Origin: Phallus indusiatus
Taxonomy: Eukaryota > Basidiomycota > Agaricomycetes > Phallales > Phallaceae
Assembly: GCA_027605045.1 (NCBI GenBank)
Contig: JAQFWX010000018.1
Coordinates: 843,957 to 907,956, forward strand
Direction: 5' to 3'
Length of the DNA stretch: 64,000 bases
Position numbers and translations under genes: made by a program. Below are positions 35,533-47,457 of this stretch, in pieces (the first letter of the stretch is position 1; each line of letters begins with the position of its first letter). The notes under the pieces were generated by a model that saw only the letters and a list, made by a program, of their open reading frames with translations, had not been told where the DNA came from and ran no database searches.

Positions 35533-36276
35533 CTAATTCTGCAACAAAGGCACTATGTCAAACGTTGATGCGGATTGTTGAGTTTCCTGTCGATTAATTG
35601 GCCGCTGAAGAAGCGGAAGGGATTTAGAGCTTGAAGCCGGTGTTACACTTCGCGACTCGTAAGAATCTCGTGAAGGCAGGAGACTTGGTGATGTAGACGA
35701 GGCGCGGAAGGAGCGATGTCTACTCATGGCTGCCATGTCGTCCGGAAGCATACGAGGGGGAGTGAAATGATTGTGCTTTTTAGGACAATCAGCTCTAATA
35801 CTAAAACACAATGAACGCGGCACGTCTATACCTTGTGGAGGATCGGCTCAATATTTGATATAGACATGCCCTCAATTTGCCACCGTGTGGTGTCCTCATA
35901 AGCCCTCTCACGTTTGAATCGACGCCTTCGAAATTTCAATCCTTCTTTGTCTGCATGTTTGACTGAGGACCGTGGTACATACCAAAGAAACCATGCAATT
36001 GCCGCCACAAGGCAATCACAACCACACCTCCTACAACACACCCTACAATAACAGGAACCTTCGTGTTTTTTGTTGAATGTTGAGACCGGTCAATGAACCC
36101 AGTATCCACAGCGGATGTCGAAATTAGCGATTCAGAGCTATTTGAGGTTGATGAAGTTGAAACTAAAGTGAAATTAGTGGTCAATACATATTTGACGATA
36201 TTCTGAAGTTAGAAACGACCGAACCTTCGGTGTCGACGAGTTCAGATACACTACGACTTGCAATACGCCAACTCAT
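35533..36276 (-). CDS. Single-pass membrane protein of unknown function (frame broken once)
   Basis: Not recognised. Three exons: MSWRIASRSVSELVDTE (from 36276), a Ser/Thr-rich outer segment with one strong membrane helix (VPVIVGCVVGGVVVIAL then VAAIAWFLWYV), then a strongly basic stop-transfer (KFRRRRFKRER), then a Ser-rich disordered tail ending VPLLQN. The frame slips inside the helix: one more base in the gg run at 36011-36012 joins VVVIAL to VAAIAWF. There is no signal peptide, so the orientation is a guess (Ser/Thr-rich side out, basic side in). Intron 1 has a GTTCGG donor. The stop is 55 bp from the convergent PSP gene stop. Exon 36562-36659 could in principle be spliced to this gene instead of the transporter. 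Confidence 0.6.
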
Positions 36277-36547
36277 TTTGGTGGTATCCTGCTTCAGGCT
36301 GGAGACTGGAGTTAAGGTTTTTTAGATATAAATATCACTTCCGACTTTTTAATAGCGTGAAAAAAATGAGAGATTCAAATGAAAAATAGAGGTGAAGATA
36401 AATAGTTTGTTGTATGTTAATATTTTACTTGCGAATGATATAAAGTGAGAGTAGAAGGAAAGGAAAGACTTGTATACCGGGTTGATCTCCCCGTCAGCAG
36501 TTTATGTATTGGACATGACTGACCGCATGTAGTATAAAGATCAATCC

Positions 36548-38467
36548 CTACCAGTCCCTACCTTTCTCGCGAGAACCTCGAGGGACGTATTCAATGCCAT
36601 AGCCTCTGGCGACTCCTTCCACTAGGTCTTCTCCGCCCGAGTGTATAGTAAAAACGTCCCTTATGAAAGAAAGGGATATATTTAAGTGTATTATCATTAA
36701 ATGAACTCGAGACTATCTATGGGTATAGTAAGATATAAAAGATCAAAATGTCCGAAAAATGGATGTATGAAGAAGAAGACCATTTATATATTATAATACT
36801 AACTACCGTCCATGGTCTTGTGTGTCCATCAGACCGTGATCTGTGCGTGGAGCAGAAGGGGGTCTCGTAGGAGGGCGTGAAGAAGGCGGGCTTGATGTGG
36901 GGGAATAGTAGGCCGTAGGAGTGGGGGAAGCCGAGTATGGCGCTATGCCATACCTTTTGTGTGAATTATCGAAGTAGGGCAGTTCAGATAAATTAGAATC
37001 GGAACGCGAATATGGTAATCCAAGGGCTAAGCTTGATTTGGAACCAGCCTTGTGAATAGAATATCGTTTTTTGTTTACGAAGTTCATCATGAGTGAATTA
37101 GAGGCGTTGGATGATCCTGGGAACAGTGGTCTGGCATCAGGGCCATAAGCTGGGAATTTAGCACAGGGTTTGTTGTATGTGTACGTGGCGACGAGCACGG
37201 TCGTCGAACCAAATATGAACGCGGGTGTTATGACGAAATTGAAAAGGACGACAGAGGCAAGGAATGATATAATGATGCTCAGACTTGTTGCGAAACCTTT
37301 CATAATATTATCGGAGTATTTGATGACGACGGCGGTGATTAGGCCTCCAAAGACCTGCGCAGCTACTGTTGCCCAAGCCCATACTCCGAAATTACGGAAG
37401 AGGTCCCAGAACCACCCCCAGATGTAGCATTAGAACCGGAGAAAATGATAGGAACGAGAGCCGGAAGGAGCGAAAAAGAGACAGTTGCACATTACGAATC
37501 CACACGTCGACTTTCGAGCCTTTTAGCACCATCTCGAAATAGACACCTGCCAAGCCTGAAGTAAAGCAAGCGGCGGTGACGGCCAAAAATCCCTTCAGGG
37601 GGTGCATCGCATGACTGGGCGACGAAAAGGAGTTATCCGGTAGGGATGGTTCGTGATCGCCCAGCTTTACTGTTTCATTGAACGTCATTATACGTGCGGA
37701 TGGATGGGTGGCAAAAGAGCGCCCGTATGTTCCCGCAGTTGCTTGCAATTGGACTATGCCAACGCCAATGGCTAGAAAAAACAGCGCCATCCATTTGGTT
37801 GGACCTAATTTCTTGCGCAAGAGCATCACGGAAAAAGCAGCCGTTGTAAGGATTTTCATTTGGTACGTGACCGTGAAAGTTGCAACGTCGAGATTGGCGG
37901 CAGCGACATACTGTAGGTTGTTCTGAATGACATACAAAATAGCGGGAATAGCCAATTTCCAGCAATCGTCACTAAAAACCTCTCTTCCAACGCGCTTGAA
38001 CCGGTAGAGCCATTTGTCCACATTATAAGAAGCAGCAAAAGTGGGCGGTGATGAAGTAAACATGTATCCCAAAGCAGCCTTTCGACTGGTTTGTTGGGAC
38101 GGTTTGTCAATGTTGCATACCGCAATGGCAAGCGAAATGAATCCCTTGAGTAACTCATTCAACAACACAGCAGACGCGGCCGAATACGCTCTGGAAGGCG
38201 GCGTTGAGACACGTGAATGATGCATTATGATCGTTAAGGTTGCATTTTGAACGGCGAGAATAATAAGACTAGCAACCAAAGAAAAGGTTAGACGGTAGTT
38301 GAGACCAAGTTATGAACGAGATGCTCACGAAACGTATTTTAAAGACAGACCCAGAATTTTTGGAGGAGACTCTGAATCTTGGGGGACGGGGGACCGGAGG
38401 ATGACGACAAATCCGAGACTGGAAAACGAGAGTTTTGCGAACAGGTCGAAAACGGAGTATCCGACAT
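36548..38467 (-). CDS. Golgi nucleotide-sugar transporter, UDP-galactose/CMP-sialic-acid type (frame broken three times)
   Basis: Start MSDTPFSTC at 38467; exon 1 to 38329, then an intron, then one long exon. SLC35A features: LAVQNATLTIIMHHSR, LLNELLKGFISL, AIPAILYVIQNNLQYVAAANL, QMKILTTA, AGVYFEMVLKGS, VWIRNVQLSLF, FRNFGVWAWATVAAQVFGGL and IKYSDNIMKGFATSLSI. It moves a nucleotide sugar into the Golgi in exchange for the nucleoside monophosphate. Three runs look one base short: ggggg at 38381-38385, aaaaa at 37473-37477 and ccccc at 37415-37419; correcting each restores family sequence. The frame can stop at 36803 (DTQDHGR), but that TAG lies inside a GTAG donor. Splicing to 36562-36659 adds DVFTIHSGGEDLVEGVARG and reaches a stop at 36548, which I prefer. 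Confidence 0.85.
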
Positions 38468-39264
38468 GATGGAATTTTGGTATGAACGATGATGAAGGTC
38501 TGGAGACTGGGGCGAGCTCGGAAGCGAGCAGCTAATGGAAGAGGACCTGGTACAAGTGCGAAAGAAGGTCGCCCAAAAATGGTGCGCAGCACAAAGACAG
38601 AGATGAGAAAAAAAAACAAATTAGCAATTATTCGGAAGATATTGTTTGAATAACAAGGATAAACCTTGGAGAAAAGGAAACGAGTCTGGGGTCGAGAAAT
38701 TATAATGACGCAGTAGCAGAGCAGGTGCGATAGCGCTCGCTGCAGAGCTTCAGAGGCTCTGATGACGGAAGAATTCCGACCCTTTTTCATAGCAAAGAGA
38801 GAAAAACCGTAATTGCATACCTTTCCGGAGTGATTATGGCTGTGCATTCCAGCTTCAGAGACTCTGCTGTCCTCGACATCATCGTCGTAGCGGTGGTCGT
38901 CCCAGACGAAACCAGTTTTCGTGGCCGATTCTTTCGCCTGAATTTAGCGTGCTTTTGTTTGGCCACTACAAACAAACAGACGCCGCTTATCAAAGAAGCA
39001 TCCAGTTTACCATCAGAAGTGCACGCCTTACAGAGACTGGGACTGCCGTGTATCATGTGTGTCTACTTCCCACCTCCCCAGATAAATTTATATTCCCAAA
39101 CTACAGCTTAAATCAACCTTTCTACTAATTGAGCATGGTCGTCGCAACATGCTCTCACACGAGCAAGCAGCTCCACTCAGGTGAAAAAAAATTTTCTGGT
39201 TGATAGTTCGCTGACTCAGCATCACGTGCGTTTCTCGCGTCTCTTCCCTGGACCTGCATCACTG
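38468..39264. other. Divergent intergenic, transporter and HFM1
   Basis: About 800 bp between the transporter start and the HFM1 start. Apart from the exon-like segment at 38821-38937 I recognise nothing. It should carry both promoters. Confidence 0.4.
38821..38937 (-). other. Exon-like open segment, possible short gene upstream of the transporter
   Basis: A 117-nt segment on the minus strand is bounded by a good acceptor (ctaaattcag) and donor (GTATGC), is a whole number of codons and is open. It reads KTGFVWDDHRYDDDVEDSR and ends MHSHNHSGK. I do not recognise it. It may be an exon of a small acidic protein, or an untranslated exon. No satisfactory first or last exon could be fixed. Confidence 0.3.
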
Positions 39265-42200
39265 ATGGATTGGCTGGCAGACGACGACGACGACTGGGGC
39301 GATTCCTTCAGTAAGTGATGCGTGTATGCGTTTGATGATCTTTCGGGGATTAAACAATTCATGTGTTCCTGCCGTAGATGAACGGCCTTCCCATTTATCA
39401 GAGGAATATCGTCCTTTCCGAGACGACAATGATTCACCGGGAAATTTTGCTAGCAATGCATCAACTATGACAACCCAAAAACCACATACTTTCAACAGTC
39501 CTCGATTAATACCGACCTCAGTTCTTCGTGAGTATTCCTCTCACATGCTTGAAATGCTCTGTGACGTCAGATATAGCAGATGCATTTCGACAGTTGTTCA
39601 AATTTGGTGTCTTCAATGCCATGCAGTCTGAGGTATTCGATACTGTAAGTAGTCTGCTATAGCATGATGTAACCCACGTCGTGGACTTAGGATTGTTCAG
39701 GTCATGGAGTCAACGGCGAATCTCGTAAGTCCGTGAGTCAACGTCATATCCAATGCTCATCCGACCAAATTTAATTAGGTCATTTCCGGTAATTTATACA
39801 CACTTTCTCCTCTCCGGAATAATAATTATGGTCTTTTGTAAGCTCCAACCGGAAGCGGGAAAACTGTGCTATTCGAATTAGGAATAGTTCGCCTCCTCAA
39901 GACGAACCAACAGGAACGTAAATGTGTTTACATGGCTCCCACTAAAGTAAATAGAGGTTTTTTTCCTTATCTACGTGCTACCTTACTCTTTCTCAGGCCC
40001 TATGCTCCGAAAGATTTCGAGATTGGGCAGAAAAGTTCAGAATTTTGGGAATAAAATGTGTTGTTTATAATTCTCAAACAGCTGACACATACTGAAAATT
40101 TTCAGGCTGTGAATTAACAGGAGACACGGTGGAATACAATGCCAATGCACTGGGAGAAGCTAAGCAGTCCACAATAATGTGTTTTATTTTCCCCACATAA
40201 TTGAACTTTCTAACCAGAATCACCATTCAGCATAACTACTGTAAGCCGCACATCATTTATCGATGCAGCTCAATTCACCCGTGTTTGGCAGCCAGAAAAG
40301 TTCGACTCTTTAAGTAGAAATTGGTATTATTTGCTCGAGTTTCTTTCCTTCCAACAATTTATATCAAACATACCAGGCGAGATAATCGTGAATTTATATC
40401 TCAGATCGGGCTGTTTTTGATAGACGAAGTAAAACCCTCGAGTTTTTATCCTATTTCATTTCACACTTGATTTTTCCTTCGCAGGTTCATATACTTAACG
40501 ATACACGAGGATCTACGCTAGAGGTCGTAATAAGTCGGATGAAAAGTCGAGCATCTTTGCGTTTCATCGTCGTTTCGGCTACTGTTCCGAATATTAACGA
40601 TGTCGCTGAATGGGTTGGAAACGAGTCCTCTACTGGTTCCGCAACCGTTTTTACGGTAAGCTCGCCAGTTTACTTTGCTAAACCTGATTCATTTGTAAAA
40701 CAGTTTGGAGAACATTATCGGCCATGTCGACTTGCTCGATTTGTTTACGGTTTTCCTCGGAAAAACCAAAACGAATTCTCCTTTGATAGATCGCTTGACT
40801 ACAAACTACTTCCTCTTCTCTCGGCCCATGCCGACAATAAACCCAGTCTCATATTTTGTTCCACACGAAAAGGTAAGGAATCCCCTTTGTTTGAGCTCAC
40901 AAACTGAAGAAATATATATATATATATAGGGACTGTTGCAACAGCTGAGACTTTAATGAAAGAATATATTAAATTATTAGAGACGAGACAATGTGTTCCG
41001 TGGACCAAACCAAGATGGTAATTGCGCTGGCATGCGTTTGTTATAGTTGATTTTCTTATTTCCATAAAGCCTCGATGCCACATTCGCCGATCAAAAGTTG
41101 CAAGGTTTATATTATTCATTCATCTATGCTTTTTTACGGCTTATTTGGAATTTAGAGCTCGCCTCTTATGGAATCGGTGTTCATCATGCTGGTTTGGGAC
41201 TTGAGGATCGTCGTTCAGTCGAACGGCTGTTTCTCAAAAAAATCATTCAAATCGTCGTTGCAACTTCAGTGAGAGTCATCCTGCCATATCTTGATCCTTA
41301 GTTTATCAAAGAACGTACGTAGACACTGGCTGTTGGCGTCAATTTACGTGAGTGATGTACTGGTTGAACTTCACCATGCGATAGCAACTTTGAGCAGCAG
41401 CCCACACGGTTGTTATCAAAGGCGTCAAAACTTGGCAAAATGGAGAATGGAGCGAGTATTCAGAGCTTGATTTTATTCAGATGATAGGGCGGGCTGTATG
41501 TATTACTGCGCTTACCTAGTTAATGAAGGCTGATTTTGTCTTTACAAGGGACGTCCTCAATTTGGTTGGTATTATTAGATTTCCTCTCGGTCGACGGCTG
41601 AATCATTTTCTTTCAGACGAAGAAGGTATTGCCCTCATTTTATGCGACACAGAACAGGAGAAAAATTCAAAGAAATCGCAACTCAACAAATATGCCTTGA
41701 GAGTTGTCTACACCGTAATTTGGTGGAGCACGTAAATTCTGAGATAGGTCTCGGAACTATCACGAATCTTGCCACTGCTAAAGGTACTGTTAATATGCTA
41801 CTGTTCACTTGATTCTTCTGATGATCATTCCATAGAATGGTTGCATAATTCATTCTTATTTTATAGGATACAGAAGAATCCTCGTCACTATGCTTTAGAC
41901 AAATCATTAGAACAAAGTTGGGAAAATCGCTTAGATGAATTAGTAGAAACATCCATCTCCGATCTGCAGCAAAACAAATTGATAACCGTGGCAAGTAACA
42001 ACGAATATAAAGCGACAGAATATGGTGACATAATGAGCAAGGTCCGTATATGCGTTTTTTCAAACTCTTGGAGGCAGACTAATGTCGAGCCAAAGTTTTA
42101 CATACGACTGAATACGGTATTTTCCATCTTGATTGAGAGAAAAAGCGCTTGATGTGTTCTGATTAGATGAAAGCTATTATAAATCTTCCCGAAACAGCCA

Positions 42201-44852
42201 GTGTTCGCGAGATTGTGAGTCTCATGGTTTTCTCTTTGTGTAATTGAAATGGTAACAACCAAGAATTCAGTTACAGGCAATCTCAAATGCTGAGGAGTGA
42301 ATATATCTTTGACCATGCAGCTTGACGTTGGTTGAACGTTGCCTTTTTCTCTCAGACTTAGCGAGCTCCGGCTGAGGTCCGGTGAAAAACAGGTTAACAA
42401 AACTAATCCTTCTTGGTATTACATATTTAATTCCTATTTTTAGATCTATAGAAAGCTTTCCGAACACAATGATATCCGGTTTCCGAGTAGGGTTGAGAAA
42501 GCTGCTGATAAAATTTTTATTTTGATACAAGTATACAAATTCGCTTTGCCTTCTTTGTGAACCCGCTTACCAAACATTAGGCTGTTTTGGGAGGCGTTCC
42601 TCTCGCTGCACCGGAATATAAAACTCCTGATAGCCAGCCATTCTTAGAAGCCATAACAATCCTGAAGCATTCGGTTCGTGTCGTTCGAAGTAAGTGGCAG
42701 TTAAATGGCTTTGATGTCAAGCTCCTCATTATTTAAATAGCCATCGTTGAGGTCGCACTAGTAAAAAAACACGGTTTAGTTCTCAAATCCGGAATGGAAC
42801 TGTAAGCGACATATAAATTATGTAGCAGATGGATCCTTTATCTGCTGGGTGTTATGTATCTCAGACTTCGCAGTCTCACCGGCAAAGCATGGGAAGATCG
42901 GCCTATCGTTCTTCGACAAATAAACCATATCGGGGATAAAAGTATCAAAGTAAGTCATCAATTCTGACTAGTGAGCATATATATAACAAATCCATTAGGT
43001 CTTGACGCAGAACAATATCACGACTTTTGCAGCATTGAGAAAGACTACGCCGTCGCAATTAGAATTGGTGCGGATTAATATACATATAAAGGGTAGTACT
43101 CTTATATCTTTTGATTATAGATCTTGAACCGTAGACCCCCTTTCGGGACCCAAATACTTACTGCCATTTCTGAGCTCCCACAATATGACTTAGATATCAC
43201 TGATTCCCATATTCAACCCTCAAGAAAAAACAAGGCGATTATGATAGAACTAACTATCAAATGCAGACTGAGCGGAGACACCGGTGAAACAGGCAAAAAT
43301 TCCAAACGCAAATCTACCATGCTGGGAATGACATCCATTTTAACGGTGACAAACGAATTTAGTTTCATTGACTTTCGACGCATACCGTGCGTTAAGACAT
43401 TAAGTTTGTGATATTGGAACTTAACCCAAAACACCCAGAACACGAGCCTTGCGCCAACCGAAGATTTTTTCGGTGACCGTCGCCTTTGAGAAACCGAGTC
43501 AGTTTGTTGTCGTAACTGTTAGTCCGGTAAGCTAGACTATCGCTGGCTTGATGGAGAGTGCTATAATGCGAAAATGTAGGACAATTTCGCAGGGTTATCC
43601 GTGACGACAACGTATAAACCTTCTATCTCTGCAGGAGAATATCCTGTCCCTCAAACAAAACCCCCAGGCTATGATGTGGTATTATACGTTCCGTTCTACC
43701 TCAGATTGTCGAAATCAATAATAATTAAAGGATGAAATTCTGGCCGGACTAGAAGATGATCCTACCTTTTGGCAGGCGGCAATTGACTCTGATGAAGCAC
43801 TTGAATCTAGTAGGGTAATTTCGAGCTAAGAGCACTCGCCGGGGTTAACTTAAAACAGAATCGGTTCAAAAAGCTCCCACACAAGAAAAGCAGAGTGAAC
43901 GTCCGAAGCAATTCTCCGATCTGGGTAAACTTGGGTCAACAGTACCGGTCAAATTACCCAATGGAAACTATAGGTCAGCTGAAGCTTCTCGCATTAAACA
44001 TATAAATCGATACCGTTTAGATGTAACCATACGTGCAAGAGAAAAAATCAATGCCGCCACCTTTGGTAAATTACTAATAGCCCAGTCGCAAACATTAAGT
44101 ATTCATTTCAACATGCTTATAGTTGTCGAGATGGTTTATCCCGCCCTCCCAAACGAAATCCTGCTTTGTGTTCGCAAAGCAGTATTCAAGCATCCGAACT
44201 TCGACCATCGTTAAAAAAGCCGGCCGCTTTTGATAATCATAATCTTAAAGGAACATCACTTTCGAAGCCAACCTCTGTAGCTGGTAAACTTGTTTCCTCT
44301 ACTGAAAAGAAGTTAGATATGCCGAAGAAAGGAGAAACAACAGCAGATTCAGAAAATTTAATTTCGAGTGACGATGAGAGTTTACCAAATCCTGATAAAT
44401 TCTTTGAACACTTCGGAGAAATGTGCGACGAAGATATCATTGTTATCGACGATTCGGAAAGTAGGAGCCAGTCAATGATAACAGATGATATTAAAGAGGT
44501 TCCTCCGGTATTACCCGAAAAACGAAAGTCACCAGCGATTACTATACCGCGACCCTTCAAATATCAGAAAACGAGTGATGTCTCACCAAGCGGTCTCAAT
44601 AGGAAGGAAGCAACCCGTTGCACCCCTCTTTTCTTACCAAGTTCTCCCTTTGACAGGAAAGAAACAGATTTCACAAGAGTTTCTCAGGTTTTGACCATAG
44701 ACAATGATACGGAGACGTGCGACCAGTTTGTAAACGAAACGAAGGACGAAAAAGAACAATGTAACGACAACGATGAACAAAATCATCCTTCGGACGGCTA
44801 TGCAAGAGATTATGCAGAACTATGCGCCTGGTTAATGGATGTTGCCGAATAA
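39265..44852 (+). CDS. HFM1: HFM1/MER3 meiotic DNA helicase
   Basis: A long gene with many short exons (more than 20). Start MDWLADDDDDWGDSF at 39265. SF2/Ski2-type helicase motifs: APTGSGKT (motif I), TPEKFDSL, LIDEVH (DEVH box), VVSATVPNINDVAEW (motif III), LIFCSTRKG, GVHHAGL, ATSTLAVGVNLPAHTVVIKGV, IQMIGRAGRP. A Sec63-like region follows (to about 43.4 kb), then a Cys/His cluster (CNHTCKRKNQCRHLCC) shared by HFM1 orthologues, then an acidic disordered tail. The protein unwinds recombination intermediates and promotes meiotic crossovers. I checked the joins around motifs I-VI and the Cys cluster; not every internal splice was verified, so further frame errors could be present. The stop is 64 bp from the convergent Tim54 stop. 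Confidence 0.9.
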
Positions 44853-44916
44853 AATTCTAGTGAATTAGATGACGTGCACATCCTAAACACAATTTGTGTC
44901 ATTAATAATTAATATT

Positions 44917-46256
44917 TTACTTTTCGGAATTATAAATTGATAGTGCATCCGCAAAACGTGGATCCCAAGCCACAGGTGAATTTGGGTCGATGATTTCCCA
45001 ACCAGCCAGGTCCGCTCTCCACTTCAGCTCCTTCTGCATTCGCTCTGCACGTAACTCTACTTCAGTCGGTGGTGGGTAATTCCGTTCGTCTTTCGTAGGT
45101 TCTCGTTCATGTCGAGCCAATTCTCTCGCGACCTTGATCTTTTGAGGCAAACCTTCATAGTAAGATTTCCGAGCCTTGTCAATATCCGGAGACAAAGACG
45201 ACAGCTTGTAAAATCTTTCGACGTCGATATCAAACGATAAGTCGCTTTCTGAAGATGTTTGATCGCCATCTGATAGAGGTCCTCGAAAGGTCTGGCCGAT
45301 CCTGTTATTAACTGGTAAGCTGCTTCTGCTCCGCGTTGCACATCGTTTCGCCGGTTGAAGAATTCCCAGATCATGAGAGGAATGTATTTTAGCCCGATGA
45401 GGTTTCTGAAGTGTAGTAGTAGGATGGGAGGATATCGAGGTATTTCAGAAGGTATTTCTTTTGTTCGTGGATCCAACACATTGGCATTGGATTTGGGCTG
45501 CAATGGAGGATAGATGGTTGTCGGGGGTAATAATGGTGATCTGGTTGGAGGTTTCTCGGTATCATTAGAAATTTCTTCGGTTTCATCAAAAACATTATCA
45601 TCTTCCAATTCTTTTGATAAGACCGCTTCCTTGTCGATGATATCCAAAGGTTCTGTCCATCCGCGTTTTAGCCCATTCATAAACTCTTTGAAAGTATGAC
45701 GTCCAATCAAAATAATGCCCCCCTCCATGTATCGTTTTCGTTCTTCCCCTCTAGTATGATTAGGGATTCCTAAAGCTTCCAATACGGGCGGAGGATCGAG
45801 GCCTAAATCTACACGTCTTTGGGACTTGATTTGCTCGGAAACTTGTTCCGCAATACTTCCATGACGTTTCCCTTTTATCATGTCATAATCAACAGCGGCG
45901 GCAACTAAAATTGGCTATAACGATAATAGTTCCTTGGTTTTTGGGAAATACGAAGCGAAAATATGGACGATAACTCACTTTAACATACTTGCGAAAGTAT
46001 TGCAAGGCCCGGTCGCTGTCTTCGTCTCCTGGACACCTGCTTCCATAAACGAAGATTTTCCTAGGAAACTCGTTGCTTGATAATGGCTCTTCTGCGAGAT
46101 GTCGAACTTTATCGATATAAGTCCTTTGGATTACTTTGCACTTGCGTCGATCGTATGCATAAAGACCAAGAGCAGAAGAGGTGAGGATAAAAATATGAGC
46201 CAGTTCCGGGAGGGTAGTTTAGGCCTTTTGTTTAGCCAACTTGGCGAGATGCCCAT
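44917..46256 (-). CDS. TIM54: Mitochondrial inner-membrane translocase subunit Tim54 (frame broken twice)
   Basis: Two exons, about 410 residues. N-terminus MGISPSWLNKRPKLPSRNWLIF matches the Tim54 pattern, followed by a membrane helix, YAYDRRKCKVIQ, FVYGSRCPGDEDSDRA, PILVAAAVDYDMIKGKRHGS, YMEGGIILIGRHTFKEFMNGLKRGW, LLLHFRNLIGLKYIPLMIWEFFNRR and a C-terminal GWEIIDPNSPVAWDPRFADAL. Tim54 is a scaffold of the TIM22 carrier translocase. Two runs look one base short: aaaaa at 46189-46193 (needed to reach TSSALGLYAYDRR) and aaa at 45286-45288 (needed to join ARPF to RGPLSDGDQ). As printed the protein would be truncated in its membrane helix. It starts 147 bp from the divergent HYPK gene. Confidence 0.9.
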
Positions 46257-46403
46257 AAATTGAAACACATAGTTTCGGTTTGTCTGAGGAGCGGGCGAGG
46301 ACATGCAGAGTCTGTCCTGTATTTTAGCGCTGGATTAGAGGAACTCCGATTTTACTCAGTGTGCGCGAGGCTGCATTTCAACAGCCACACGACAGTCACT
46401 TGG

Positions 46404-46799
46404 ATGGCAACAAACAATCGAAATGGAAGAATTGAGCCCGAAGTGGTGATTAACGTGCGTTGTTTTTTTTATGGTATCAACTGAAGAGAACTTAATCGAA
46501 CCTTTCAATAGTTTGCGGATGGGTGGTCTTATTCAAAGCAGCGCATGGAAGATGCTTTCAGAAGCGGTTTGTTCGACAAGCCACCCGCAAAAGCAGCGAA
46601 GGAATCGCATAATTGCAAAAAAGAGGATGTGGAGTTTATTGTAAGACGTTGCCATCTCCATGTTATATCTTTATATACATATATTCATCGTATCATCCAG
46701 GTCAATGAGCTTGAAGTACCTCGAATACAAGCTGAGAGAGCATTAGCGGCCACTAATGGAGACGTGACTAAGGCTCTGCAAACGTTGATATCTCCATGA
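46404..46799 (+). CDS. HYPK-like / NAC-type UBA domain protein
   Basis: Three exons (46404-46454, 46512-46640, 46701-46799) give 92 residues in phase. The order EPEVVIN-FADGWSYSKQRMEDAF, a Lys/Ala linker, and KKEDVEFIVNELEVPRIQAERAL ... GDVTKALQTLI is that of HYPK, whose C-terminus is a UBA domain like that of NAC-alpha. HYPK binds and regulates the ribosome-associated NatA N-terminal acetyltransferase and has chaperone-like activity; the same role is inferred here. Confidence 0.85.
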
Positions 46800-47009
46800 A
46801 AAGCTGGGAGGAGATTGTTTTAACTGGGCTTTCGTTGGACTGGGTCTAACAATGTGATATAATTTATAACAGTGGTACGACGAGGAAGTAGGTTTTATAA
46901 AAGAAATTGGAGAATAGCCATGTAAAAAGAATCGATAGCAAAGACACAAGTACACACGATCATTATGAAATGCTTTTGAGATAGAATGAAAGCTTCCTCG
47001 TTACGCCCG

Positions 47010-47457
47010 TCATTTCTTCTTGGGTTTGCCATTTACACCCATCCCTGGCAGTCGTGATGGCACCTGACCATAATCCTTCGCACGACGGAAAAGAAGAACA
47101 TGAGGTTCGGGAGCTAGTGAAAGTTATAAGAAACAGATGCTTGCTGACATGAAATAAGCCTGTGGTTTACCGTGAACTTCATAATGCTCCCAACCCAAAC
47201 TTTGCGTGATTCCGATGCCGCGCCACTCTTCTTCGGTCAGCAAGCGCAAAACATCAGGCTGCTGGGGGTTTTGGAAGAATTCACGAGGTATTAATTTGAG
47301 CAGTGGCTTGGGTAAAATGACGTGTCGGTATTCAAACAAATCATCTGAGTACCGTTCAGAATAGTGAATTCTAAAGAACAGAGATAGGAAAAAAAAGAAA
47401 AGTAAGGACCAAAAAAATAACTTACTTTTCGATATATTCGTCTCGCTTGTGAGCCAT
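47010..47457 (-). CDS. CKS1: Cyclin-dependent kinase regulatory subunit CKS1/Suc1
   Basis: Three exons (47426-47457, 47171-47370, 47010-47113) give 111 residues. The CKS fold is unmistakable: [45 protein letters not shown] and [10 protein letters not shown]. The anion-binding Arg/Ser/Trp residues and the hinge-region HxPEPH are present. It binds Cdk1 and phosphorylated substrates and works with SCF ligases in cell-cycle control; a Cdc4-like receptor is also encoded in this window but not next to it. A basic tail (NGKPKKK) ends the protein. Confidence 0.96.

Noticed and set aside
39866..41735. HFM1 exons as a decayed helicase or transposon helicase
   Set aside because: All helicase motifs, the Sec63-like part and the Cys cluster are in order with proper splice joins; no terminal repeats or transposase.
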